From Marchantia polymorpha subsp. ruderalis (Eukaryota > Streptophyta > Marchantiopsida > Marchantiales > Marchantiaceae): a stretch of DNA of 64,000 nucleotides. This document shows positions 51,546 to 62,349 of this stretch, piece after piece. The DNA lies in NCBI GenBank assembly GCA_037833965.1, contig AP031351.1, positions 3,856,501 through 3,920,500 on the forward strand. Reading direction: 5' to 3'. Every line of letters begins with the position of its first letter. Position 1 is the first letter of the stretch. Under the pieces are notes generated by a model that was given only the letters and a program-made list of their open reading frames with translations, did not search any database and was not told where the DNA came from. The translations under genes and the position numbers were made by a program.

Positions 51546-52601
51546 TTAAAAACTTTTGAAATATCAACATCAAACATGTAACCAACAAAGAATCACTCAT
51601 TGTTTGATATAAAGATGTCTACAATGATCAAAAAATGTGATATGAATAGTTTCAACACGATAAAATAGTTTTTGGAATCAAAATATTCAAATCGATCAAA
51701 AAAATTGCTACAAATATGTATAAAAATATTCAAAATCATAAATGATAATAAACTAATGCTACAAAGATGCTCTTATGAGTAATATTATATATATACAAGT
51801 AGAGTCAAAGTGATAATACAAAAATATAACAAAAATGTTATAAAAAAATTTGTGTTTTTGCAAAATCCATATTTTTATGAGTGCATTTCTGATGAAATCA
51901 ACCAAAAAGTTTACTTTGATTCTTTTAATGATCACAAAATTTAGCTAAATTATGATTAGATACAACTTGAGTTTTTAAATTTACAAAATAATTAAAATTT
52001 CTTTATAATATTGTGAACATCACAAGTTTGTCTTCTCAAAAACTTTGACTTATAAATGAAATAAAAATTTTTAAATTATATTTTTTTATTGATTTGACAA
52101 AGTAAAAAAATTGATAGATTAAGATTATGTTTGATTTGGTGGCAGAATTTTGAAAATTTCAAAATCTCCAATATCATTCATCTTAACTTATAAAATAAAA
52201 TCCTAGTATGTCTAAATACTCATGATCATGTTGTCATGTTATATTTTGTATACAAATTAGTGACACATATCAAAATAAATTCCAATGAAAGTAAGATACA
52301 TAGTAGCTATTATATGTAGTTATGAAAATTTTGAAGTAGTATAAAATTAAAGCTAGTGAATATCTAACGGTGAAAATTGGGATCATAGTGACCAAGCCAA
52401 CAACACGAAAGACACACTTATAATCTAATGCACCCTCAAGGGCTATGTCCACGGAATAATACACGCAAGAGACTTTACTAATCGAGATGAAAACACAACA
52501 ATGCTTGCAACACAGAAACATAAGAGTATATATATATCCAACATAGCGACCAATCTCCACTATAAGTAACTACACATGATGTTACTCCTCAACTGAATTT
52601 A

Positions 52602-52838
52602 ACCTCAACAATGTTTCCCTTAACTCGTGTCAAGGAATTTTAGTAATCTCTCTAACCTATATTAGCGCTAGGCGAGAAGTTTTAGATGGAAACCTAACAC
52701 AAGGTCCCTTTTTAAACAAAAGTTAACTAGAACTAAGTCGTATAATAACAAGATAGAGTAATAATATACCGAGGTAACTCAACAATCTTTCCTTAACTCG
52801 TGTTAAGGAATCTCAATAAAATTTCTAACCTATATTAT
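52602..52838 (+). repeat. Pair of related 65-bp segments, 176 bp apart
   Basis: Copies at about 52602-52667 and 52778-52838 share ctcaacaatSttt, cttaactcgtg, aaggaat and ctaacctatatta in the same order, with mismatches. They lie in the AT-rich block. Confidence 0.7.
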
Positions 52839-53787
52839 TACTCTCATAACATGAAAGAGTAATAACATACAAAGTTAACTAACAAAGATATCTGTGCTTT
52901 CTATGCAAAACCTGCATAATAACACAGTGTTGCCTAAATCTTTCCAAAATATTAACTTTGTTTGACGCATTAGTTGGATTGAGTTTAACGTAAATCTTGA
53001 TTAGCTCAATTACCAAAATGTATCGTCAATGTTGACTGTCTCAATCACGTGCTCAAAATCCCTATCACTATTGATGCTCCTATTTGATCATTAATCACCT
53101 AAGGATAAATTTTCCTACAATTATATTTGTGAATGTATATTTTTCTCTTGTTGTTCCACATAGCTAAATTCTCTCCCCCTCTTTCAATGAGCAAGTCCTC
53201 ATTGAAAAAAACATTCATACTCACAATATATCTCACATACTACTAGATTTCATAGCCTATAACATTGCCTTTTCAAAACATGCCTCATATGCCGCAATAG
53301 ATCTTCTGACCTATTGCGTTGTCATCTCAACTAAATATAAAAGTAACTTTCAAGGCAATTTTCTTTGTTTAGGTCATCTTTTGGCTCTTGAAAATGATCG
53401 AGATGCACTATTCACGTCAAAAACTTTCCAACGATACTCAATTTTTACACAATGTGACAGATTTTTTTGAACATAATATTTATAAATGGAATATTTTCTT
53501 AGACGTAAAGAATCTTCCATCGTTTATCATTCACGACAATAGTTGCCATTTACACATTGTACTTCATCCGCGACTATAATTGCACGTAATCATCATCAAC
53601 GTCATTCATAACGGTCATTCGTGAACTACGACACTGTCACCGTCGATCATGAACTATCACTATCACTATTGCTTATTGATTGTCAACGTCAACTGGGTTC
53701 GTTTTGTCTATCATTGTTGTCTTGCCTACCACGGTTGTCCAGCCAATCGCGGTTGCGTTGCCTACCTGTAATCTGTAGAGAGTCATA

Positions 53788-54485
53788 TGTTAGTTGACAT
53801 CGTCACGTCAACGATCTATGTGCGAGTTAGATAAAAATTAAGTGTGTTAATTGAGAGTGCCACGTAAGCAAACCGTGTGCTTGTTAGATTATCCACCATG
53901 TCATACATCCACTATGAATGGTATGGATGATAGGAATAAGATCTTATGTTCTTATACTTGTTAGTGAAAGTTTTATAAGGGAGATGAAAATCATTGTTGG
54001 GATCTCTCATCTTCAGAGTTTATGTATCCATTTTCGAGTGAACTTCTCTCTAAACCCTAATGTTACAATGGTATCATAGCAATTTTGCTCTTTCCTTGAG
54101 TTTGGATTAATACTTTTGGAACAACAAGTGAGTGATGATAAATTGTAGTTTTGAGAGTGTACAAAGGTTGGCAGAGATCATTGATCTACAAGTAGATAGA
54201 AGGAAAAAAATGGAATTTGTGGTTTTGCATATATAGACGGACTTGACAAGAATCCAATACCGCACTGGCCGATTTCTAACCTATTTGATATTCACCTTCG
54301 TTGCATGGAAAAACATCATTTTTGAATGTAACTTGTTGGGGTGCAAATTTTATGATTAGAGTAATGAAGTCAAGAGTAACACTGATTCTTCCAATAGTTA
54401 GTCATAGAAAGAGATAAGATTGTACCATATACATTCTATACTGAATTTTTCATGGATTTGAATCGCGAACCATCCGTACCGGTTC
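53788..54485 (+). mobile_element. Old broken LTR retrotransposon, 5' part
   Basis: A TG...CA-bounded stretch at about 53788-54067 (280 bp) looks like an LTR. It is followed at once by tggtatcatagc, close to the initiator-Met tRNA primer-binding site TGGTATCAGAGC. The internal region then continues until the young element begins at 54486. It resumes after 62349 with gag- and protease-like traces. It is a fossil with many breaks, clearly older than the element inserted into it. Confidence 0.55.
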
Positions 54486-55346
54486 TGTAAGACCGGGTGT
54501 TGCACATATGTACTAAGTCTTAGAAGTGGTCAAGGGAATAAGGATGATTAGCCAAGGCATAGCTAAGACTAGCTAGTTATGACTAAACTAGTTAGTTATA
54601 ACTAAGTTTATCTAGTCATGACTAAGTTTAGCTACAATGTCTATAGTTGGCGGAGTAATTAGCGGAGTTCTAGAAGAATGGAGTGAGCACTTCTATTTTG
54701 TCTTTTACAAGGAGTGAGCACTTCTATTTTGTCTTATACAAAAGTTCTAGATTCCAAGGGATTAGATATTTGACTAGAAGCTTGGATTTGATTGGTTTGA
54801 CTAAATGTATGAAAGATGATTGGCTAGACTAAGTCTAATGTTGACTTAGTGGCTAGGAAGCTTGTAGAAGTTTAAAAGCTTCCAATGGCATGTCGCCACC
54901 TCAACCTTGGATTCCGGAAGCTTCTAGAAGGTTTAGGTAGGCCAATGGCATGTTGCCACGTAGAGAAGGTTAGTCAAACTTACCTAGGTAAAAGTAAGTT
55001 AGGAGAAATTACCACATGTTACTATGGTAACTTCTCAAGTAGTATAAATAGAGAGGTAGAGTAGCACCTCTCAAGCAAGTTTGGAGAGTCATGTGTGAGG
55101 ACTTGTTTCAATAATGAAGGAGTGAAGTTTTCGAGTATCTTGGAGTATCGACGTGTGTTTGCGTTTATGTGAAGAGGGTGATGTGAGGAGAGTTTGTGTG
55201 TGTGAGTTGGAGTGATACATGAGAGTTTGTGAGAGAAGGTGTTTGTGACATGAGTGAGAGTATGAATCCTAGTCTTCTAGAACCATGATGCGCTACCACA
55301 AAGCCATCAGAGGTAGACCTGAGTGAGAGTCAGCCCGGAGGTTGCA
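54486..55346 (+). repeat. 5' LTR of the young Ty3/gypsy element
   Basis: 861 bp, TGTAAGACC to GGAGGTTGCA. A TATA box, TATAAATA, lies at 55043-55050 and would serve as the element promoter. A 31-bp direct tandem repeat (ggagtgagcacttctatttt and on) occupies 54680-54741. The same features recur in the 3' LTR. Confidence 0.95.
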
Positions 55347-55350
55347 TTTT

Positions 55351-55367
55351 TGGTTCCGTTGCCGGGA
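55351..55367 (+). promoter_or_regulatory. Primer-binding site, tRNA-Asp-like
   Basis: TGGTTCCGTTGCCGGGA starts four bases after the 5' LTR. It resembles the complement of the plant tRNA-Asp(GUC) 3' end (TGGCGCCGTTGCCGGGG), recalled from memory, with a few differences. This is the usual position for a minus-strand primer site. Confidence 0.65.
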
Positions 55368-56023
55368 CCTCAATCTAGAAGGCGGAATGTTTAGGATTCG
55401 ATTTCTAGCTCGAGAGAAAGTATCCATGAGGGATCACTTGGTGTTAACATTGGGGAATGAAAGAGCGGAGAGTGTGCTTAAGAGCGAAATTCCCTTTGTT
55501 TATCCCATAGTCTCATATGATAGCCTAGAAGTGATTTTGTATGTTTTGTTCACGTAAACATGTCTTTTTGAGAGAAAAGTGATTTTAGACACCGAAGAAG
55601 TATTTTTGAAGTTTTTCTTCAAAGTTTTTATTGATTTTAGATTGGAAGATAGAGAACGTTTACGTTTTTGTTTTAGGTCTAGAGCATGTGTAAACAAAAA
55701 GATATGAGAACTAGAAGTTGAGGGGTTTTCACGGGTATCAAAAGTCTGCTCTCTGGAAAGTTTGTACAGAGTTGATTACTTTTTCTGTATTTCAATTTAG
55801 GCTTTGAAACTTCGTACGAGTGTGTATTAGAAGATAAGCTACGTTTGAGTCAAAATTTCACTGAGAGATCACGTCTAGAGACAAAGTTATTATGATTTGA
55901 AGTTGAGGGGGTACAAAAGCAAGATAACAAAGCAAAAGTTTTTGATTTCTTCATTCACAGTTTTCGTCAAGTAGATAGCGTTTCTGGGAGAGGTCTTTTG
56001 AGTGGTTTCTGTCTTATGGGAAA

Positions 56024-56467
56024 ATGAGTGAACAAGAAGGTTGGAAGATTAGGTTATCCAAAGTACCTCAAGGCTTGGATGTTATAGTGTCTTTAGACTC
56101 CAATACAAGAGAATTCAAGGTAGAGTTTGAAGAAAGAGTAGTGAGTCAATCTCCAAGAGTCAAACGTGAAACTTGTTTTTATTGTGGAGAGGAGGGCCAT
56201 AAGGTTGTCAATTGTTCCCTGCGGAACAAAGATAGAAGATTGAGGAGCAAGAGGAACTTGGGAGATTTGAAACTTCACTTGGGACCATCATCGCCACATG
56301 AATCCCAAAGCGCCACCTTCTGTGACAATTGCGGAGTGATTGGGCTACCAGCGGGACACGAATGCAGCGGAGTGAAGGCACTTCTGGAATCACTTGTGGA
56401 AGGGTTTGACGGCAAGCTAAGTGCTGAAACAGAGAAAGTGACCTCAGCGGGTTCAAGCTCCAACTGA
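56024..56467 (+). CDS. Extra leader ORF of the young element, zinc-knuckle protein
   Basis: A 147-residue frame between the primer-binding site and gag. It begins MSEQEGWKIRLSKVPQGLD and has a CCHC knuckle (CFYCGEEGHKVVNC, about residues 53-66) followed by basic residues. A second Cys/His cluster, CDNCGVIGLPAGHEC, lies near residue 103. It is separate from the main gag, which has its own knuckle. A nucleic-acid-binding role is inferred from the motifs. It is followed within 250 bases by an A-tract. I do not know this ORF from described plant gypsy elements. Confidence 0.6.
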   Translation: MSEQEGWKIRLSKVPQGLDVIVSLDSNTREFKVEFEERVVSQSPRVKRETCFYCGEEGHKVVNCSLRNKDRRLRSKRNLGDLKLHLGPSSPHESQSATFCDNCGVIGLPAGHECSGVKALLESLVEGFDGKLSAETEKVTSAGSSSN

Positions 56468-56664
56468 AGATGGAGATCATCATTCGAATGATGGAGAAGA
56501 TGATGATGAGGGTAAGACTCATCGTATGCCTAGGAGAGGAGAGAGCTTTGGCTATCTTGGAACAACCAATTCCTTTTGTGTTTCCTTTGATGAATTACTC
56601 AAGGATGGAGTTAGTGTTGTTTATATTGTATTAGGAAGCCCCATATAAATTTCCAATAGAAAAG

Positions 56665-56688
56665 AAAAAAAAAAAAAAAAAAAAAAAA
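56665..56688 (+). repeat. Poly-A tract inside the young element
   Basis: An uninterrupted run of about 24 A just upstream of the gag start, within the internal region rather than at an element end. Confidence 0.95.
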
Positions 56689-56698
56689 TTAGTTGGAA

Positions 56699-57430
56699 AT
56701 GGGGAAGCTTCCGGTATTTTATGGGAGGGAGAATGAGGATGTAGAAGCTTTTGTTAGGGACTTCAAGAGGGCTTGCATAGGAAACAATGAGAGGAAGAAA
56801 GACGAGTGGGCTATGCTTTTGCCGGATTTCTTGGAGGATTCTGCTCTCAAGTGGTACAAGGAGTACAAGAGGGAGCATTCGGAGGACGACACGTGGGAGA
56901 CATTAACGGAGAACCTGATCGAAAACTTTCTTCCCAGTGAAAGTTATGAAAAGTTGATGTGTGAGGTCACCTTCTTGAAACAAGGAGAGAACGAGAAGGT
57001 GAGGACCTATGTGGAGAGAACCGAGAAGTTGGAATCTAGATTCCACGTGGTGTTGAGGAAGGGCGGAGACGAAGTGGATGCTACAATGGTGGGGATAAGG
57101 GCGATGCTCATGAAGAACTTCGTTGGAGGTTTGAGACCAGAGATTCGAAGTAAGGTGAGATACGAGAAGCCCTCTTCTAAGGCTGAAGCCATTCGAATTG
57201 CTATTAGAATGGAGGAGAGCTTAGAAGATGATGATTCTAGCTTGGTGGCTAGAGAAGTAGCTCCACCGGTTGTAGGAAGGTCTATTGTTTCAAACACTTC
57301 TACTTCATCCACGATAGCGAATCCTAGTGTGGATTTTCAAAATGAGTTGAAATCTATCACGGAGACTCTAGCAGATCTCAAGATCAATGTAGTACAGTTG
57401 TGGGAGAAGAGGAATCAGAACGTAGTATGA
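56699..57430 (+). CDS. gag region of the young Ty3/gypsy element
   Basis: A retrotransposon gag (capsid-type) domain: it opens MGKLPVFYGRENEDVEAFVR, followed by WAMLLPDFLEDSALKWYKEY, FLPSESYEKLMCEVTFLKQG and MKNFVGGLRPEIRSKVR. These are the typical order of blocks in plant Ty3/gypsy gag. A CCHC-like knuckle (CFSCGGPHFQRNC) lies a little further downstream, before pol. It packages element RNA in virus-like particles. Confidence 0.85.
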   Translation: MGKLPVFYGRENEDVEAFVRDFKRACIGNNERKKDEWAMLLPDFLEDSALKWYKEYKREHSEDDTWETLTENLIENFLPSESYEKLMCEVTFLKQGENEKVRTYVERTEKLESRFHVVLRKGGDEVDATMVGIRAMLMKNFVGGLRPEIRSKVRYEKPSSKAEAIRIAIRMEESLEDDDSSLVAREVAPPVVGRSIVSNTSTSSTIANPSVDFQNELKSITETLADLKINVVQLWEKRNQNVV

Positions 57431-57676
57431 GGCTCTAGGGGGTATGGAAATTATCCTCCAAGAGGAAATCCACCTTCAGGAAACTTTGCGGTTTCTTGCT
57501 TTTCTTGTGGAGGTCCTCATTTCCAGAGGAATTGTCCTAACCCTCGACAACATGATGGAGTTCGGCACAACAACAATGCACCGGCCACGCAACAAGCCAA
57601 GGATAAGGGAGTAGCATCCATTGATGTATTTCCTCATCAATGCACTTTTGAGAAAGGGGAGAGCTCAAAATCGAAA

Positions 57677-60600
57677 GTGGATATCCTTGCTCATGAGAAG
57701 AAGCGTGCCCGATTTGCGGACGAGTCGATTTTCATGGAGGACACGCCAAGTCGAAGTACACGGTCAAGTGGAGTGAGTCAACCAAGAGTACCAAGGAAGA
57801 AGTTGGGCATGGATGACTTTTCCATTTCATCTTCTCAAGCTAAGTATGACGTGGTGGAGGATGTAGGAAATCAGAAGGCCAATATAACAGTTGGTCAGCT
57901 GATTGCCTTGAATCCAGCCATTCGGAAGGAGTTAAGAGGAGGTCTTATCTCCACAAGGACCAAGAAGCGGAAATCTAAGGGGAAGGCTCACATGACCAAT
58001 GTGGGAGTTGGGGTGGTGGATGCGGCTGCTTCGGAGGTATGTACACATGCTTCAAAGATCGAAGTGAGTATCAATGGACATGATGTATCAGATGTGTTGG
58101 TTGATGGTGGATCGGCTGTGAATGCCATGTCTGAGAGGTTGATGCAGAAGTTGGGTATGCAACCTTCTAGACCTTCTAGCATAATTGTTGGTATGGCCAA
58201 CAAACAGAAGGTAAGACCACTGGGGGTGGTAGACAAAGTTGTGGTTAGTGTGAGGGGAGTGCAAACTTTGCTTTCCTTCCAAATTCTCAAGGAAGCTAGC
58301 TACGACTTGCTGTTGGGACGTCCTTGGTTGAGGGCGGTAAGGACTACGGACCGATGGCACAAGGGCTATTTGAGGATAGGCCCAAAGAACCATCGAGTTA
58401 AGGTTCCTTTGACGAGAGGAGGGGAATCCACCACTGACTCAGATAGACCAACTGACGAGTATTGGGAATCTGAGAGTGAAGAGAGTGGTAGCTTTTCAGA
58501 AGTTGACACAGACATCTCAACTTCTGATCAAGAAACATCATCAGAGTACTCTTCTGATGATAATGTTCAAGTACAAGTCATTGCTGCCATGGAGTTGTTG
58601 CCTAGGCCTGGAGTGAAGAAAGATCCTGACAAAGTGGAGATGAGCGAAGAGGAGGTGTGTCGACGACTGTCCACTCTCAGGTTTGGTCCCAAGGTTACCA
58701 AGGAGGAAAAGGCAAAGTTTCTGGATATATTTCGCAAATATATTCATGTTTTTGCCTTTAGTTACAAGGATCTTAAGCATGTGACGTTGGAGACTCATCG
58801 CATCGAGTTGGAGGAGAAAGCTCGTCCTATTCGGCAAAAGCAACGCCGAATAAATCCACCTACGGCTCTTGTGGTGAAGGAGGAGATCGACAAGCTCAAG
58901 GAGGCTGGCTTCATCTACGAGGTAGAAAATTCTGAATGGGTGTCTCCAATTGTGATAGTGAAGAAGAAGAATGGTAAGCTACGAGTGTGCGTAGATTACA
59001 AAAAGTTGAATGCTGTCACAAAGAAAGACTACTATCCCTTGCCTTTCATAGATGAGATTCTAGAGGAGGTTGCTGGTCATGAGTGGTATAGTTTTGGAGA
59101 TGGTTATAGTGGCTATAACCAAATCCAAATTGCCTTAGAAGACCAACTCAAAACAACTTTTACCACTCCATGGGGAACCTTCGCTTTTAGAGTGATGCCG
59201 TTTGGTCTATGTAATGCTCCTGCCACTTTTCAAAGGTTCATGAATAGAGTGTTTGAACCTTTCATTGGAAAGTTTGTAAGGGATTTCATAGATGATTTTT
59301 GTGTTTACGGGAGGAAAGCGGATCATTTTGATCATTTGATCAAAATACTTCAACGGCTGGAGGAAGCTAAGGCTTCACTCAATCCAGAAAAATGCATTTT
59401 TGGATGTGAGGAAGGCCTATTGTTGGGGCATATCATCTCCAAGAATGGTATAGCGGTGGACCCAGAGAAGGTGACACGGATCATGGAGTTACCTTTTCCG
59501 GCGACTTTAACCAAGTTGAGGCAATTCCTTGGTATGGTGGGGTACTATCGACGGTTCATCTTGTCCTTCTCCAACAAAGCTCATGCCTTGACGAATTACA
59601 TGAAGAAGGGAGTGGAGTACGAACTCATTTTCAAGGATGAAGCTGCAAAGAAGGCGTTCGAAGTTCTCAAGAAGGCGTTGGTGACGGCTCCAATTTTGGC
59701 GAAACCGGATTGGGGTAAACCTTTCATTCTCTACACAGATGCATCAAATATTGCTGTAGGATGCACCTTGAGTCAATTAGATGATGAAAAGCATGATCAT
59801 CCAATTGCCTATGCTAGTAGACAAATGGTTCAAGCGGAGAAGAATTACTCAGTGACAGAGAGAGAGGCCTTAGCTGTAATCTTCTCACTTAAGAAGTTTC
59901 GACATTATTTGTTGGGTGGGAGATTCACTATAGTGACTGATCATAAGGCTTTGAAATACATTTTCAACAAGCCTAATGCTGAAGGGAGGATAGCTAGATG
60001 GAAGCTACTACTAGCAGAGTTTGATTATACCATTGAGGATAGACCTGGAAAGAAGCATGCTAATGCGGATTTGATGTCGAGAGCATATGATGATGGAGGA
60101 GATCAGTCAGTAGATGACACCTTTCCGGATGAGGACTTGCTAGTCATGGACACGGTGACAATAGTACCGGAGGAGTACAAGGAAATTTGGGATTTCATCT
60201 CTAGAGGAGAGTTTCCTCAAGGAATGCATCAAAGGGAGAAAAATGCATTAGTGAAGAGATGTCAACCTTATATGATCATGGAGAAGGTACTTTTTCATCA
60301 AGGAGCTGACGGACTTCTACGAAGGGCGGTTGGGAGAGGAGAGGCACTACAACTCATGAAGGAGTTTCATGATGGTGCAGTATGTGGAGGACATTTTGCG
60401 GGGAAGGTAACTGCCTTCAAAATTCTTGATGCTGGTTATCATTGGAAGGGTATTTTTAAGGATTGTGTGGAATATTGCAAAAGTTGTGATGTGTGTCAAG
60501 CTTTTGCTAAAAAGTCCATGAAAACCCCTCCTATGATTTCTGTACCAGTGTTAGGTCCTTTTGAAAAGTGGGGAATAGATTTTGTAGGTCCTTTGAATCT

Positions 60601-61465
60601 TACTCCTCGAGGGAATAAGTTCATTGTGATAGCTACAGATTATCTTACGAAGTGGGTAGAGGCAAGACCACTTAAATCTACTAATGAGAAGGAGGTTGGT
60701 AGATTTTTATATGAGAGAATCATTACTCGATTTGGTTGTCCATTGGAGTTAGTATCAGATAGAGGAGGAGAATTTGTGGGAAGTATGATTCAAGCCATGT
60801 TGGAGCACTTTTCCATCAAGGCTCGAGTAACCACTTCCTACAAACCTAACGCTAACGGGTTGGCGGAGCGGACCAACTACACTTTGTGTATGATGTTGGC
60901 CAAGGATGCAGACATGGACGGGAGTAAACACAATTGGGACAAGAGGCTCCATGCTATCTTATGGGAGTATCGCACAACATGGAAGACATCTACCGGATAC
61001 TCACCTTTTCGGATGGTGTATGGAGTTGAGTCAAAACTTCCCATACAGTTTGACTTGACAACATTCACAACAATCCAGCAAAGGTTGAAGAAATCAAATG
61101 GAGCAGAAGCCATCAAGTCTCGCCAACAACAATTGATGGAGTTGGAGGAAGCTCGAGCATTAGCCATGGTACGAGTGGAGCGGGCTCAACAGTTGCAGAA
61201 GAAGTATCACGACAAACGAAGTGGAAACCAGAACTTGAAGCCGTTCAAGGAAGGTGATTGGGTGATGCTCTTTGATGCAATTAGATACAAGAGAGCTAGG
61301 AAAAAGTTTCTTCCTAAGTATTTTGGACCTTTCATAGTTGAGAAGGTGTGGGGAAATTTCACTTATGACATCAAGGAGTTAGGAGGACGTCACTTCGATC
61401 GAGTCAACCACGACAAGTTGAAGTTATTCCATCGAAGATCAGATTCTTTCACTCCGAGGGCGTAG
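57677..61465 (+). CDS. pol of the young Ty3/gypsy element (PR-RT-RH-IN)
   Basis: One open frame of 1262 residues. In order: an aspartic protease-like block (VLVDGGSAVNAM, about residue 140); reverse transcriptase (RVCVDYKKLNAVT near 435, FRVMPFGLCNAPATFQRFM, FIDDFCVYG near 536); RNase H (LYTDASNIAVGCTLSQ near 685, and TDHKALKYI); integrase with an HHCC zinc part (CKSCDVCQ near 935) and a catalytic core (WGIDFVGPL, SDRGGEF). It ends with the usual GPFIVEKV/LKLFHRR tail of plant gypsy integrases; no chromodomain follows. RT-before-IN order defines Ty3/gypsy. Confidence 0.95.
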   Translation: MDILAHEKKRARFADESIFMEDTPSRSTRSSGVSQPRVPRKKLGMDDFSISSSQAKYDVVEDVGNQKANITVGQLIALNPAIRKELRGGLISTRTKKRKSKGKAHMTNVGVGVVDAAASEVCTHASKIEVSINGHDVSDVLVDGGSAVNAMSERLMQKLGMQPSRPSSIIVGMANKQKVRPLGVVDKVVVSVRGVQTLLSFQILKEASYDLLLGRPWLRAVRTTDRWHKGYLRIGPKNHRVKVPLTRGGESTTDSDRPTDEYWESESEESGSFSEVDTDISTSDQETSSEYSSDDNVQVQVIAAMELLPRPGVKKDPDKVEMSEEEVCRRLSTLRFGPKVTKEEKAKFLDIFRKYIHVFAFSYKDLKHVTLETHRIELEEKARPIRQKQRRINPPTALVVKEEIDKLKEAGFIYEVENSEWVSPIVIVKKKNGKLRVCVDYKKLNAVTKKDYYPLPFIDEILEEVAGHEWYSFGDGYSGYNQIQIALEDQLKTTFTTPWGTFAFRVMPFGLCNAPATFQRFMNRVFEPFIGKFVRDFIDDFCVYGRKADHFDHLIKILQRLEEAKASLNPEKCIFGCEEGLLLGHIISKNGIAVDPEKVTRIMELPFPATLTKLRQFLGMVGYYRRFILSFSNKAHALTNYMKKGVEYELIFKDEAAKKAFEVLKKALVTAPILAKPDWGKPFILYTDASNIAVGCTLSQLDDEKHDHPIAYASRQMVQAEKNYSVTEREALAVIFSLKKFRHYLLGGRFTIVTDHKALKYIFNKPNAEGRIARWKLLLAEFDYTIEDRPGKKHANADLMSRAYDDGGDQSVDDTFPDEDLLVMDTVTIVPEEYKEIWDFISRGEFPQGMHQREKNALVKRCQPYMIMEKVLFHQGADGLLRRAVGRGEALQLMKEFHDGAVCGGHFAGKVTAFKILDAGYHWKGIFKDCVEYCKSCDVCQAFAKKSMKTPPMISVPVLGPFEKWGIDFVGPLNLTPRGNKFIVIATDYLTKWVEARPLKSTNEKEVGRFLYERIITRFGCPLELVSDRGGEFVGSMIQAMLEHFSIKARVTTSYKPNANGLAERTNYTLCMMLAKDADMDGSKHNWDKRLHAILWEYRTTWKTSTGYSPFRMVYGVESKLPIQFDLTTFTTIQQRLKKSNGAEAIKSRQQQLMELEEARALAMVRVERAQQLQKKYHDKRSGNQNLKPFKEGDWVMLFDAIRYKRARKKFLPKYFGPFIVEKVWGNFTYDIKELGGRHFDRVNHDKLKLFHRRSDSFTPRA

Positions 61466-61474
61466 TGAAATCTT

Positions 61475-61488
61475 GGTCCGGGGGTAAA
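61475..61488 (+). promoter_or_regulatory. Polypurine tract of the young element
   Basis: ggtccgggggtaaa lies directly before the 3' LTR TG. This is the position and base bias expected of the plus-strand primer. Confidence 0.65.
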
Positions 61489-62349
61489 TGTAAGACCGGG
61501 TGTTGCACATATGTACTAAGTCTTAGAAGTGGTCAAGGGAATAAGGATGATTAGCCAAGGCATAGCTAAGACTAGCTAGTTATGACTAAACTAGTTAGTT
61601 ATAACTAAGTTTATCTAGTCATGACTAAGTTTAGCTACAATGTCTATAGTTGGCGGAGTAATTAGCGGAGTTCTAGAAGAATGGAGTGAGCACTTCTATT
61701 TTGTCTTTTACAAGGAGTGAGCACTTCTATTTTGTCTTATACAAAAGTTCTAGATTCCAAGGGATTAGATATTTGACTAGAAGCTTGGATTTGATTGGTT
61801 TGACTAAATGTATGAAAGATGATTGGCTAGACTAAGTCTAATGTTGACTTAGTGGCTAGGAAGCTTGTAGAAGTTTAAAAGCTTCCAATGGCATGTCGCC
61901 ACCTCAACCTTGGATTCCGGAAGCTTCTAGAAGGTTTAGGTAGGCCAATGGCATGTTGCCACGTAGAGAAGGTTAGTCAAACTTACCTAGGTAAAAGTAA
62001 GTTAGGAGAAATTACCACATGTTACTATGGTAACTTCTCAAGTAGTATAAATAGAGAGGTAGAGTAGCACCTCTCAAGCAAGTTTGGAGAGTCATGTGTG
62101 AGGACTTGTTTCAATAATGAAGGAGTGAAGTTTTCGAGTATCTTGGAGTATCGACGTGTGTTTGCGTTTATGTGAAGAGGGTGATGTGAGGAGAGTTTGT
62201 GTGTGTGAGTTGGAGTGATACATGAGAGTTTGTGAGAGAAGGTGTTTGTGACATGAGTGAGAGTATGAATCCTAGTCTTCTAGAACCATGATGCGCTACC
62301 ACAAAGCCATCAGAGGTAGACCTGAGTGAGAGTCAGCCCGGAGGTTGCA
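61489..62349 (+). repeat. 3' LTR of the young Ty3/gypsy element
   Basis: 861 bp, the same length as the 5' LTR, and I saw no difference from it when reading them side by side. It is followed by gttc, the same four bases that precede the 5' LTR. Confidence 0.95.

Larger units (their letters stand above)
49861..53787. mobile_element. AT-rich block of strongly decayed retroelement DNA
   Basis: Nearly 4 kb of AT-rich DNA with no supported gene. On the minus strand around 50.9-51.9 kb, faint traces suggest the reverse-transcriptase/RNase H part of a Ty1/copia element. The relic is broken many times over and clearly old. The family call is tentative. It contains a 217-base tandem duplication and a second pair of related segments, listed separately. 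Confidence 0.35.
54486..62349 (+). mobile_element. Young Ty3/gypsy LTR retrotransposon, 7864 bp
   Basis: The element has two 861-bp LTRs, a primer-binding site, gag, a long pol and a polypurine tract, in the standard order. The domain order PR-RT-RH-IN identifies Ty3/gypsy, and no chromodomain is seen at the C-terminus. A tRNA-Asp-type primer site fits the non-chromoviral plant lineages (Athila/Tat-like), though the exact lineage is open. A 4-bp flanking match, gttc, is seen on both sides. It is inserted in an older LTR element. It looks nearly whole, with perhaps one break, and the apparently identical LTRs mean it is evolutionarily very young. An extra leader frame is unusual. Confidence 0.93.

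Noticed and set aside
58541-61167. Several minus-strand frames of 60-100 residues
   Set aside because: They are shadows of the uninterrupted pol frame.
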